DNA of 64,000 nucleotides. Origin: Roridomyces roridus. Lineage: Eukaryota > Basidiomycota > Agaricomycetes > Agaricales > Mycenaceae. A model generated the notes under the pieces. It did no database searches and had not been told where the DNA came from. It saw only the letters and a program-made list of their open reading frames with translations. The DNA is taken from NCBI GenBank assembly GCA_029378245.1, contig JARKIF010000011.1, forward strand, positions 434,001 through 498,000. The letters run 5' to 3'. Positions 53,777 through 64,000 of the stretch are shown here, in pieces. Positions within the stretch are counted from its first letter, which is position 1, and each line of letters opens with the position of its first letter. The position numbers and the translations under genes were made by a program.

Positions 53777-54840
53777 CTACACCCCCTCCTCGCTCCCTGC
53801 CTCCCCGGCACCCGCACCCGCACCCTCCTCCTCTTCTTTGCCCTCATCCCCATCCGCACCCTTCCCCTTCCCCTTCCCCCCACCATCCTCCCCCTCCTCC
53901 TCCGACGCAGCAGACACAACGCCCACAGCGACAGTCCCTACCTCGAGATACGGCAACGGCGCCTCATCGTCGTCTGTGACCCACGCCGGCGTTGGCGTGG
54001 TCACTGATAAGGACGTTCTTGAGGCCGAGGCTGATGAGGAGAAGGAGGAGGGTGGGACGGGCATGGCGATGAGGACTGCTACGCGCACGCGCGGCTGCTC
54101 GAGGGGTACCTCGGTGATCAGTGGTGAGGGGCCGAGGGCTGGGGTGGAGGAGGTGAGGGCGGAGGAGGACATGGTGGATGGGGGTGCTGGGGTCGTGGTG
54201 GAGAGCGTAGCCACAGAGGCCGTCGTAGGGGGTATATACGACGCTGCAAAGGGCTGTAGCCAATGTCAGTATCAGTATCAGCTCCAGATGGAGAGTACAC
54301 GCACCATGATACCCTCCCACTCCTCCGGCGACACCTCAGCCGGTGGTACGATATGGGCATCCCACATCTTGGGCTTCTTCTTCAAATCCACCTTGACTCT
54401 CGGGGCAGGCGGGACCCAAGTGCCATTGGCGATGGCCTCCTCGACCATCCGGCGATGTCGGCGCCGTAACAAGAGGGAACGCACGACGATGGCGCCGGAG
54501 ACGCCGAGGAGGAGGATGAGCGTGGCGAGGAATGTGTATACTAGAAGGTCAGAGTGAGTGAGTGGTGTGATAGATTGAAGGAAGGGGATGACGCACGGTA
54601 GAGCTGCGCAGACGATCCTTGGCCAAAGCCACTTCCACCTCCCCCTCCTCCACCGCCCGGCGGTGGGCCGGTCGCAGACTGACTTGGAACGGGGAACGAC
54701 ATGGAGGGAAAGCCAAAGGAATTGGACGACGATGCTGAGTCACCACTCGAGGAGGAGGACAAGCTAGACGGAGTCGAGGCAGTCGAGGACGCAGAGGACC
54801 TGCGAGATGAGGTTGAGGACCTGCTGCTGCTGCTGCTCAT
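53777..54840 (-). CDS. Serine-rich single-pass membrane protein
   Basis: Exon 1 starts at ATG 54,840: MSSSSSRSSTSSRRSSASST, a Ser-rich region, then SNSFGFPSMSFPVPSQ and a glycine run. Exon 2 encodes a transmembrane helix (YTFLATLILLLGVSGAIVV), RSLLLRRRHRRMVEEAIANG, TWVPPAPRVKVDLKKKPKMW and EVSPEEWEGIM. Exon 3 encodes PFAASYIPPTTAS and an acidic/Gly-Lys tail to the TAG at 53,777. The TM-RRRHR-x-VEEAI-x-NGTW...KKPK-x-W block is a pattern I know from Agaricomycete membrane proteins of unknown role. Topology is probably Ser-rich outside and basic inside. Frames are intact. A long plus-strand frame over the same bases is an antisense shadow. Confidence 0.75.
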
Positions 54841-55203
54841 GGTGGGAGAGAGCCAGCGAGTTCACTGCAGTGCGAGATGCGATCTATCGAGACGACGGGA
54901 TGCACTTGATGATGATGGTCTCCTGTCGTTGCTGTCGTCAGGTACAAGCACAGTCCCTAGGTTTGCAAGCCGTCCGCGTGGTCGTCGTCGTCAGCAGCGG
55001 GTAGCCTGCGCAGTAAGAGAAAAGCTGTAGAGGGCGGGAGACAAAAGGCCGATGACGGTACCACATCAATTCCCGGCCTTGTCGGACTTGCCAAATCGGG
55101 CAACACATTTGCATGGGCTTCCACGCCCCGTCTGTCGCTTTCCAGGCATATAAGAAAAGGTGCATGTAAGTAGTAATTATTATCTAGATAAAAACTCTGT
55201 CCG
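54841..55203. other. Intergenic region
   Basis: About 360 bp between two minus-strand genes. It should hold the promoter of the membrane-protein gene and the 3' end of the deacetylase transcript. Nothing else is seen. Confidence 0.5.
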
Positions 55204-56864
55204 TCACAGGAACACAACAACACTCAATCCAAGACCCGCCGCAGCCAACAAACTCGACGTCCGCAACGACACAGCCCCACTCGTAGGCGAACCAGACTCC
55301 GCCGAGCTCGAACTCGAACCCGATGCCGACGCAGACGTGCTGCCCGTAGGCTTGGACGCCGCCGAGCTCGATTTGCCGGAACCAGAAGGCGCCGCGCTTC
55401 CACTCGCACTACCACTAGCCTGCACCGCACCACCACTCGCACTCGGCCCAGTACCAGCAAAGTCGATCAAGTTGGCAGCAGTAACGTCCCCGGAGGGCCC
55501 AGCAGCGTTACGATAGGCACCCGCGCTCGTAGTGAGGCGGGCAGCGGAGCCAGTTTGCCAGCCCGCGGATTTCATGAGTGGGTAGGCTGCTTTGAAGGAG
55601 CCGACGGAGAGCTCGGACAATTCGTGTTCAAGGATCATGAGACCGGGGGATTTGGCGCCTACATTCCTCCGTGTGAGATTTATGAACGAAGAAGGAAGAG
55701 GGAAGGAAGGAAGGCAAGAACGCACCATTAAGCCACGTCGTCATCTGCGACGCAATCTTCGCCTGCGACGTCGGCGCAGGAGTTTCGGTTAACGACCAAT
55801 CTTCGGTGTCCTGGTTCCAGACCATCATCTCCATGCCAAAGACGTACTTGGCGATGGCGCGGACGCGGTTGTCGGCGTCGCCGGTTGGGGGGCGCCAGAA
55901 TCTATTCGATTCTTAGGATGGAAGGGAGGGAGGGAGGGAGGAGGGAAGGAGGGAAGACGTACCGCGGAACACGTCCGTTGGTAGAGAGGTATATGACATT
56001 CATGCTCCATCCCAATTCCGAAACGATCTGCATGTCGGAGAGCGTCGTCAGCTGCGGGTGGGACCATCTACAAGTCCACATCAATACGAAGGAAGAAGTC
56101 GAAAAAGGAGGAAAGGGAACGCACGTATGACACGCCAAATCATGCCCCGAATTGAGGAGCATCTCCCACGCAGAAACGTTCTGCTGGATACTATATCCAA
56201 TGACAAAGTGCGTCGCGATCTCGTTGTTGGTCTTGAGGAAATCGAGGAGCTCGCCGGTGACTTCCTACAACTCCGTTTCAGCCCGCCATCCCCCAAAACA
56301 AGAAAACAGGAAAGGAAGAAAGGAAGAAGAGAGGAAAGAAACGCACCGTCGGCCCATCATCGAAATTCAACGCCAACATCCCATCCGGCGCATTAAAATG
56401 ATCCTCCGCCGCTCTACACCCAATATACGACGAACACACCTCCGTCCCCATCGGGTCCAAATTGTTGGGGTATTGTCCACCAGTCGTGGATTGCGGGATC
56501 GTGGGTATCTTGCCGGCGGTTTTGGCTGCGTTGTAGGCGTCGACCCAGGCTTGGGGCAGTTTTGTGATGTCGGGGGTGTGCGAGCCGTCGGTTGTGAAGG
56601 GGGGGAGGGAGGCGGTCCATGCTAGGGATGATAAGCTTGCGTGCAGAACGAAAACGAGGAGAAGGAAGGGTGGGGAGGAGGGGAGTACATACCGTCAGAA
56701 CCGACAGCGGGAAAATCCGCCCTCGCAAAGAGAGCATGGACAGCATGGTCTCGCGGCTGGGCCCATGCGTCCGGGAGGATTTGCCGGGAGACATGCTCGT
56801 GGGCGTGGTTGTGGGTATGTGCGTGAACGAGCGGGAGCAGCAAAAGAGCGACGGTGGCCAGCAT
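55204..56864 (-). CDS. Chitin deacetylase, GPI-anchored type (CE4/NodB)
   Basis: The signal peptide starts MLATVALLLLPLVHA and is followed by a His-rich segment. The NodB motifs appear in order: ALNFDDGPT (motif 1), HDLACHTWSHPQL (motif 2, metal-binding H-x3-H), RPPTGDADNRVRAI (motif 3), VWNQDTEDW (motif 4) and LMILEHELSE (motif 5). The Asp pair and both histidines needed for metal and catalysis are present. After the domain come a Ser/Ala/Gly-rich stalk and a hydrophobic tail (LLAAAGLGLSVVVFL), fitting a GPI signal. Several 50-70-bp introns interrupt the gene, some in purine-rich runs (AAGGAAGG). It would remove acetyl groups from cell-wall chitin at the cell surface. About 460 aa. An upstream in-frame start is possible, but 56,864 gives the better signal peptide. 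Confidence 0.87.
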
Positions 56865-57686
56865 TGTGGCTGGCTGACTGGCTGAATACAAGAGAGAGAG
56901 AGGAGAGGGGTGGGTGGAGATGAAAAATCAATAGAAAGGGTGATACTGATAGACGACGACGGCCATGTGGTGCTTGATCTTGGCTTGATCCCCTGATTTG
57001 CTTCTGAAACAGCATACAATGCCTTGTTTCGAGGGCGTCACATGCAACGAAGAGCTTGTGAGTGTGAATGGACTCAGCGACATCCATGTGAGTTATACAT
57101 AGTCCCCGTCGACCCACAAGTCTCAGATTTGAGCGAACGTAATCGCAGTTTCAAAATCAAATAGCCCAACGGCGAATCATTCACCCGGTCACTCTTGTTT
57201 GAGGAAAGCGCACCAAATCGGACGTGGTCTTGTAAGTTCAGTCCGACCCTAATGCAATTTGAGCAAACACGACTGAACAAATTGAGTTCCGAATGAGGGA
57301 GAGAGAGTAGACCGCCTCCCCACATCGGCATGCCAAGGTGATGCCAAGGCCAATTACGTTGTGAGGCGGGCATCAAAGACCGCATTCAAGAGAGGGGAAT
57401 TAGTTGAGAGAGTCCTGACTCCTGAGAGACCCTTGTAAGATGAACGCACCATGCAACTAAAGACCAGACTATACAAGAATTCCGGGGTTGGTGGAAATTA
57501 CGCTTGGACAGGGGCGTTGGAGTCTCGGCCGTTGGCCTTGGACCGGCGACGGTGTCGCACGAGCCACACACGAGATCTCGGTGTCAGACAGTACAGTACA
57601 GTCCAACTTGAAGCTTGAAGGGGAGAGAGGACTTGTTTCGAGTAGACCGAGAAACCAAGGAGACGATCCAGACCGAGTGTAAGTAA
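56865..57686. other. Intergenic region
   Basis: About 820 bp. The promoter side of the chitin deacetylase and the 3' flank of the decayed PLP gene. The conserved C-terminal domain expected for that PLP enzyme is not found here. Confidence 0.45.
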
Positions 57687-58685
57687 CTAACTTAAAACGC
57701 AACGCAGCGATGATCTCCGTTTCGGTGACGCTGTACATTCCCGAGACGAGCTTCCACTCGAAGATGACTTGCCAGGGATAGATTCCGACGGGTGTCCGGA
57801 GGCCGTCGGCGATGGTGAGCGAGCTGACGCTCTCAACGCGTTCCCCGGCGTAATACCCGCGGGTGGCGTCGTCGGCACCTTCGTACGACGGCTCTGCACC
57901 GAAGACTCGGATGGCTGTTCCTTCACAGGAGAGCGCTACACCAGAGCATGCCACCTCCGCCACACGGTTCGATGATAGCGTCAAGCTGTCTCGTCTGAGT
58001 GCCGACGAGAGAGGAATAAGGGGAGGAAGACACGAGGGCCGAAGCGACTTGGTCCTGGAGCTCGAGTCCGAGAGTGCCTTGACCGAGCATGATATCGGGG
58101 TGATCGTAAGGCGGGACGAGAATGACTTTCGTAGCAGCGGCCTCGCGTTCGACACTCGTGCTGCCGCTGAAAATGACGTTGGCACCGTAGTCTTTTGTAG
58201 CAGCGATCTTGGGAGCTGCGGAAATGGTGGGGATGACGATGTACGCAGGAATTCCATTTTCACGGGCAGCGAGGGCGAGTGCTTGTGCGTGATTCCCTGG
58301 ATCGGATTGCCTCTGTCCGCGTGTACGAGGAGTGAAGACGAAGAAAACTCACCTGAGCTATGCGTCACAACGCCTCGTTCCCGCCCTCCACCCTCCTCCC
58401 ACCCCGGCTCCCGTTTAAGCCGCTCCATGGCGTGAAACGCCCTTAAAAGCACCTATCCGTTGCAGATTCTGGAATTTGAGCCAGATCCGAATGACAGGCC
58501 TCGCGGGAGCTTGACCAGCCCACGGGGTACCCTCGAGCTCGGCAGATGTGCGTGGTGTCGATGCAAGCTTGCTGAGAGTCGTGTTGGTGAGGATGGGTGG
58601 CTTGTGGATGTAAGGCTCAATCAGCTTCAGGGCTTCTTGGACCGAGGTGCGCGTCAGTGGGGGCGATGTCGCTGGCTCGGTCTAG
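57687..58685 (-). pseudogene. PLP-dependent serine racemase/threonine dehydratase-like, decayed
   Basis: Minus-strand pieces match fold-type II PLP enzymes: SVQEALKLIEPYIHKPPILT, WLKFQNLQRIGAFK (PLP lysine in FK), AFHAMERLKREPG, NHAQALALAARENGIPAYIV, PTISAAPKIAATKDYGANVI, IEPCGGGGML (phosphate-binding glycines), AIRVFGAEPSYEGADDATRG and SLTIADGLRTPVG. The frame changes right after the PLP lysine (near 58,450). It changes again after GGGGML, where two bases seem to be missing (near 57,940). The usual C-terminal region is absent. The 5' exon starts just after a splice-like CTCTAG, and no ATG is found. This would be an amino-acid racemase or dehydratase if intact. The breaks make function unlikely. 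Confidence 0.65.
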
Positions 58686-59215
58686 AGGCGATGGGAAGTG
58701 GAAGTACTTGAAAGTTGAAGAAGGGAAGCTGGCATGATCGGGGCCTGTCAATGATACCGCTGCGGGCGTTGGGGGAGCCAAGACGGACGGGAAGGAACTT
58801 GAAGGTGCTTGTCTTTCTTTACCACCACCACGGCGCGTTTCCGTTCGTCTGGGTCCTATGCTCTCCCTTGTTTGGAGCCATTATACGACTTCCAACGCGT
58901 CAATCAAGTCATCATGGGGCGCCGCTCACGGCTCTGGTCGCGGTCTTATCTCCCCTATCCCTCGACTTCAGACTTGCTTCTTGCTTGCTTCAGACCAACT
59001 TCAGAGTCCAGGCGGTCTCGGGACACTCTCCCTCTTTCAGTCTACGTCTGGCACGGGTCTCCGATGAAGAACACTTTGGAGTTTTTGTCACTCGTAAGAT
59101 GGCCACTTCATATCAGACGTTGGACAGCCGCGAGAATCTGTCGCGCTAATCCTGGACCTGTGCCAAACCTGTGCACCGCGTTACGTGGCAGTACTCCCAT
59201 CTTCTTCCTCTTACC
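58686..59215. other. Intergenic region
   Basis: About 530 bp between the divergently oriented PLP remnant and the NACHT gene, presumably including the latter's promoter. No gene recognised. Confidence 0.45.
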
Positions 59216-62200
59216 ATGCTTGAAGCCGTATTGCGAATCTGTGGGGGACTCTGTGGGCAAAAGATAGAGGTTGCCTCTTCATCGGGCCACCCAGATGCGG
59301 GGTCGGCGAAAGGGAGCACAGCAGGTATGTCCATGCAATGTACATCAGGTGAAATTATCTGACTAGAGCAGGTGTGTCGCCTCCGGGCGTTGTATCATCA
59401 AGGCTTCCGGGCTACATCGACACACTCAAACATGGATTCATCCTCCTGGCAAAGAAAGCAGAACCATTTCGGGATGGCACGCCATTCAAGATTCCCATCG
59501 CCGTTCTCAATTCCTTCATCGAGCTTGCTGGGGTATGTTGTCTGGACCTATCATCCAAAAATATGAGACACTGATATTTTGGTTTATTCCAGACCGTCTC
59601 CGACAACGCGAGTACTCTGAGAGCTCTACTTGAGCAGCTCACTCTTACGCTTGACGCGGTGAACGAGGCTATGGATGAGGCATCATCCGACGTCGCCAGA
59701 GAAAGAGCTCGCAAACTCTTTGAGTGAGTTATGCTGTCTTTTAGCCTGGATTAATCAGTATTGTTCTGCAGGTTCTTGAGACATGAAATGGATGAGTTCG
59801 AAGCCCTTCAAGAACGGCGCGGAATCATCAAGATCTTGGATAGCGACGAGGATGTCAGGACCATCGAGGCCGCTGTCAGGCGCATTGACGGACAACTTCA
59901 GAACTTCCAGGTATACTTGAAAGACATTTCTTATATGGGTGACCCTCCCTGAGCCCGTGTTAGCTCGCTGTGATGACCTCCATTGACAAGAAGACCTATC
60001 TCATCGGCAAGAAGGCTGATATCCGCCGCGAGCAATCGAGTAGGCCTCCATGTCGGCTTTGAGGGAATACCCCGCTAATCCTTTCGATAGCGCTCCAGAT
60101 TTTATACCGGGCAACGGCCAGCGATGCGTCGCATGAGGCGGGAGAGAGATTTCCCCCGCCTCAGTGCCATCCACAAACCCGTATTGAAATCCTTCAGCAG
60201 CTTTCAGAGTGGGCAGCGACGGATGATCCGAGCACTCGAGTTCTCTGGCTTCATGGTCCGGCCGGCGCAGGAAAATCCGCCATTGCGCAGACTCTTTGTC
60301 AAGATCTGGCTGCGGACGATCGCCCGGTTGCCAGCTTCTTCTTCAAGCGCGGGGACCCATCTCGTGGCGAGAGCATGAAGCTCTTTCCTACCATTGCATA
60401 CCAGCTCGCCTACGCCGTTGCCGGATTTCGAGCCGACCTCTTCCCTCGTATCGATGGTAGTCCTCATATATTCAAGAGTTCCCTCCCCACGCAGCTGGAC
60501 AAGCTCATCTTGAAGCCCTCTCATCGGCTTCCCTCCACTCCCAGCTTGGTGGTGGTCATTGATGGGTTGGACGAGTGCACGGGGGAGAAGCGTCAACAAG
60601 ACATTGTCCTGTCCATCGCTCGGGGCCTTGTCAGGAATCCTACTCCCCTTCGATTTCTCATTGCCAGCAGGCCTGAACCTCAGATCGCCGAGTTGTTTCA
60701 AGGGCCCGACCTCTAAAATATGCACCAGCAGATGAACATCTCCCCGTCATTTACAGACATTCGCACATATTTGCGGGATGAATTCGGGCGCATTTCCCGG
60801 GATCACAAGATGATGGTCAGCGTCACAGCTCCCTGGCCATCCCAACAAGTCCTGGAGCATCTCATTGAGAGATCATCGGGATACTTTATCTACGCCGCTA
60901 CAGTCATCAAATTCCTCGATGACCCGGATTTTCGTCCCACTGATGGGGTCAGCATCATCATGGGCATGGCCACACCCAAGCACGGATCACCATATGCTGC
61001 ACTTGATCAATTGTACACTCAAATCCTTGAGCAAGTTCCTGATAGCTCTCAACTCCTTCTCATTCTGGCTGTCCTCAATGCTGGGTACCGTCTCCCCATG
61101 TCTCAAATTGAACAACTTCTGGGCTTGGAATCCGGCGATGTTTCGCTGACACTGCGCCGTGCCCACTCGGTCATAGATGTGCCCTCCAATCCTGCGGCAA
61201 AAACCAAACTGCGACCTCACCATGCATCATTCCTCAACTTTCTCAAGGACAAAGCACGCTCTGGGGCTTTCTTCACTGGTCCAGGCAGCATTCATCATCA
61301 GCATCTTGCAGGTCACATTCTGGATGCACTCTCTTACACCTATGAGGATCAATATCTCAATGCTGTTGGCCATGTTGCATGGTGTGTTGCGCCTACCCTA
61401 GTTTTCTTCTGATCTAATGTTGGGGTAGGGAATTCACGCTCACAGACATAATTCAGTTTCTGCCTACAGAAGACCTTGTTGCCCGTTTGCAATTAGTGAA
61501 TCCGGATTTCATTCTCAGATATCGAAATGCAGAAAGCTCAGCTGAGGCAGTCTTGAAGTGGTTGAAGGTATGCCTTCCAGACAGACCCTGCATTAGCTCA
61601 TTTTTGGACAGGCAACTCAACCAGCACCTCCCAAAGACCTCATTCAAGTCTGGGAAGCATATCACTTCATGGCTGTTTGTGATAGTGCATGGCACCCAGC
61701 AGCAGAGAAAACACGCACTGCCTCCATAGATGCATTGCTGGACATCAAGCAAGTTCTGGCCTGGACCTCCCCAGGCCTGAGGGAGCTGTTACATGTGTAT
61801 GTCCTCCTATATAACTCTGTCAGAGGTCCAACACCATCACTGTACGGTATCCGCCACATTCTGGACTACTCGTGGGATGATCTACGGAGGATTATATGTC
61901 CATTGCATGAGACAGTCGGCCAGGAGTCTGAAGCACTGGAACTGTTATTTTTGTCGGCATGCCATCCGACACGCATTCAGCAACTTCATCCAGCTGCCAC
62001 ACCCCAACATCTCGCTCAACGCGGTATGCGGACCATGATCAATTTAACCACGAACCGCCTTCCACCGAACTTCTGGTGAGATCTCATGATTAAGTGATGA
62101 CCATTAACTATGAATTTCGAGTTCCTCACCCAGTTATACCGCTCCTTTGTGGGGTTGTGTGCTCAGAGCGTGTCCTCCGGACCCCGAGCTTCTGGAGACT

Positions 62201-62482
62201 CTGGTTGAAGCTGAAAAATCCTCGGCAATTAGTGCTCCTGAACGCTCCTTCAACGATTCGAACATCTACAATGCTGTAGAGTGGCTCGAGGTACGCGATT
62301 ACCTCTCCACCAGGCCGATGAAACTCAATTATTATCACGATCAGACCTTCTCCGAACCTCCGCTCGAGCTAATTGAACGTATCCGACGGCTCTCGCCGAG
62401 AAATGTAGCATCCTCGAACTCTGTGGTGAATGCAGATCTTGAAGATTTTTGGGCTCGATGGAAAGAGAGGACAGGATGGTAG
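59216..62482 (+). CDS. NACHT-domain NTPase (fungal NLR-like), one in-frame stop
   Basis: The gene starts MLEAVLRICGGLCGQ at 59,216. Exons 59216-59324, 59372-59532, 59593-59723, 59772-59910, 59964-60039 and 60091 onward join in frame. The helical N-terminus (LPGYIDTLKHGFILLAKKAE, TLRALLEQLTLTLDAVNEAM) is of the adaptor kind seen in Agaricomycete NLRs. The NTPase has Walker A GPAGAGKSAIAQTL and Walker B LVVVIDGLDEC, then FLIASRPE. A TAA at 60714-60716 follows GPDL and is in the same frame as the downstream MHQQMNISPSFTDIRTYLRD. The rest (ERSSGYFIYAATVIKFLDDP, ALDQLYTQILEQVP and more) continues without repeats such as WD40 or ankyrin to a stop at 62,480. It would be a signalling or incompatibility/defence NTPase. 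The stop would leave a protein ending just after the nucleotide-binding region. Confidence 0.8.
60714..60716 (+). other. In-frame TAA inside the NACHT gene
   Basis: The codons before (GPDL) and after (N-MHQQMNISPSF) are in one frame, with no GT-AG intron that would skip the stop. A single-base change from CAA or GAA would explain it. Either a recent inactivation, an assembly error or stop-codon readthrough. Confidence 0.7.
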
Positions 62483-62633
62483 ACAGAATTGCGGCGGTAC
62501 GGAGTGGAGCTCCTTGTTCTCCTTATCCTGGCTCCGAGTCTTATGGTGAAATTAGCAGTATTGGGTATATTATATGTACATGCATTCACATAAAAGTATC
62601 GCCCCATCAAACTTTGCCATGCAGATCCTAGTC

Positions 62634-64000
62634 TCAGACGTCTCCCGAAATCAAAGCGACAGCCCTCTCTGACCTGGGTTTCACCACACAGTCAAACGGC
62701 TTCGTGTGACTAACAAATATATCAGTCAAACGAAACCTCAGGCAAAGCAAAAACTCACCTGATCGTTCCCTGCGTATTTTCATGCACCGGAAGTGGTCCC
62801 TCCGCCGGTAGAATATCAAACACGGAGAGCGTCATCGCGACACACATGAACAGCGACGCCTCGGCGAGCTCCCGGCCGGGACACACACGCCGCCCGAATC
62901 CGAAGCACGCGCTCCGCGGGTCGGGCTGCGGCGGGGAAGTCAAGTACCGCGTGGGATCGAAAGTCGCAGGCTGGGGATATACTTCCGGGTTGTTCATCAT
63001 GGACCACAGATTGCCGATGATGATGGTGCCCTTGGGAATTAGGTAGCCGTCAACAACGGCGTCTTCCATGGCTGCATGTGGCACGCCTGATGAGCTGTGA
63101 GTATAGGGTTTCCCCGCAGACAAGGACGGGAAAAATAATCACCCAAGGGCGCGACACTATGCCACCGAAGAAGTTCCGTTACCATGGCGGATACGTAGGG
63201 CAGTTGATTGCGGTCGGCAACGCGCGGCAAGCGAGCACCGTGGAGCAGCGCATCAATCTCGGCCTGTCCTCTCCGCTGCACCTCTGGAGCAAAATCAAAT
63301 CAGTGTGGAGCGCGTAATAGAATTCAATTGACAGACCTGGAGATCGAACCATCGCTAAAAAGAAAGCATACAGCGAAGCAGCCGTGGTATCAGCCCCACC
63401 TGAACACCGCGTCAATCAATACACGGTGAATGGAAGGGTGTGGGACGCTTACCTCCATAAAGGGAAGCAGCCGTGTACTTTACATCGCGTACATCCTCTG
63501 GCGACATCTTTTCTTCGTCTTCGAGAAGACTGGAAACGAAGGAAACGGGCGCGGAGCCAGCGGCCATCTGTCGGCGGACGAACCCATAGGGCTCCTCAAC
63601 CATGCGTTGTGTGTCCCGGGCCCAGGCGCGCGCGGTCCGTTTGAACGGGGCCAATAGTTCCGGGATGTACAATAACGCGGGAAAGACGTCGACGAGGAAT
63701 GCACCTGGACAAAATTAAAGTTCATTGACGCCCACAAACGAAGGAACATACCAGGGCTCGTGGCAACATTGAAATTGTCGTTGGCCTTCTCGATGAGAGA
63801 AACAAACGGATCGTCCTGTTCCTGCACTTCGATTCCGTATGTTATTCTGAGAATTATTGCACCTGTCAACCTGACGATTCGATGAATGGATGAACCAAAC
63901 AAAAGACAAGAAGCAAGGTGAGCTCACTTGCGGAGATAGCCGTCGATCGCTTTCGAACTGGGGTTCAACAATAGGCGCTTCATCAATTTCTGGTTTTCTG
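62634..64000 (-). CDS. Cytochrome P450 (3' part; 5' end outside the window)
   Basis: The minus strand enters from the right edge. Landmarks in order are IVRLTGAIILRITYGIEV, EKANDNFNVATSPG, LYIPELLAPFKRTARAWA, GGADTTAASLYAFFLAMV (I-helix, A/G-G-x-D/E-T-T), RVADRNQLPYVSAMVTELLR (K-helix E-x-x-R as ELLR), DGYLIPKGTIIIGNLWSMMN, and the haem-binding loop FGFGRRVCPGRELAEASLF. The last exon reads SHTKPFDCVVKPRSERAVAL and stops at 62,634. Several short introns separate the pieces. These match Agaricomycete microsomal P450s of the O-methylsterigmatocystin-oxidoreductase-like group. The N-terminal membrane anchor lies beyond position 64,000. The substrate is unknown. No break is seen in the visible part. 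Confidence 0.87.

Noticed and set aside
53754..54557. Plus-strand open frame of 267 codons, proline/serine-rich
   Set aside because: It is antisense to the minus-strand membrane-protein gene, which has a transmembrane helix, clean introns and a recognisable conserved block. The plus frame is a by-product of CTC/GAG-rich composition.
57863..58435. Plus-strand open frame of 190 codons
   Set aside because: Antisense to the PLP-enzyme remnant. It has no motif and no splice context.

Overview
The window is eukaryotic, from a filamentous basidiomycete, most likely an Agaricomycete. Genes carry many short (about 45-60 bp) GT-AG introns, often with CTAAC-like branch sites. Several families are typical of mushroom-forming fungi: DUF6533 and DUF6534 seven-helix proteins, DUF6589, sedolisin S53 peptidases, NACHT NTPases, single-pass serine-rich membrane proteins and a large P450 complement. 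I cannot fix the genus. No rRNA, convincing tRNA, CRISPR or bacterial-type operon is visible.

Layout. 0.4-0.9 kb: a Mic12-like MICOS gene. 3.4-7.5 kb: two intact tandem paralogues of an unrecognised family sharing an eight-exon structure with a 7-nt microexon. 8-10.6 kb: a decayed secreted-protein gene and a small single-pass membrane protein. 13.0-13.4 kb: a hAT-like MITE. 13.7-19.2 kb: an acidic low-complexity gene, a short-chain dehydrogenase and a small acidic protein. 19.3-24.1 kb: a succinyl-CoA synthetase alpha+beta locus in one orientation, broken by inserted DNA and frameshifts, with a second copy of its 3' end near 31.7 kb. 24.6-27 kb: repeats and a short non-autonomous LTR element. 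27.2-31.4 kb: a decayed DUF6534 gene and an apparently complete DUF6533 gene. 32.7-34.8 kb: a 14-TM MFS exporter. 35.7-39.2 kb: a sedolisin gene with a 1.4-kb intron holding repeat DNA. 39.3-41.8 kb: two copies of an Agaricomycete family of unknown function, one truncated, with a third fragment near 53.5 kb.

The most striking object is a 6.2-kb unit at about 41.9-48.1 kb. It has roughly 110-bp terminal inverted repeats, each opening with a hairpin, and encloses two convergent genes: a DUF6589 protein and a RecQ-like superfamily 2 helicase. I read it as a DNA transposon whose mobility proteins are this pair. Its DUF6589 frame has been interrupted by a 561-bp MITE with perfect 43-bp inverted repeats and a 9-bp target duplication. 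From memory I cannot match this gene pair to a described transposon superfamily.

50.2-53.6 kb: more inverted-repeat elements, one with many AGGTTGAT motifs and one flanking a small GRF-finger-like gene. 53.8-64 kb: a serine-rich membrane protein, a GPI-type chitin deacetylase, a decayed PLP-dependent dehydratase/racemase, a NACHT protein with one in-frame stop, and the 3' part of a cytochrome P450 cut by the window edge.

Overall this is an accessory region with much transposition and gene decay, with intact metabolic, transport and secretory genes between insertions. Exon boundaries were placed by eye from GT/AG sites and frame continuity. Terminal exons are the least certain.
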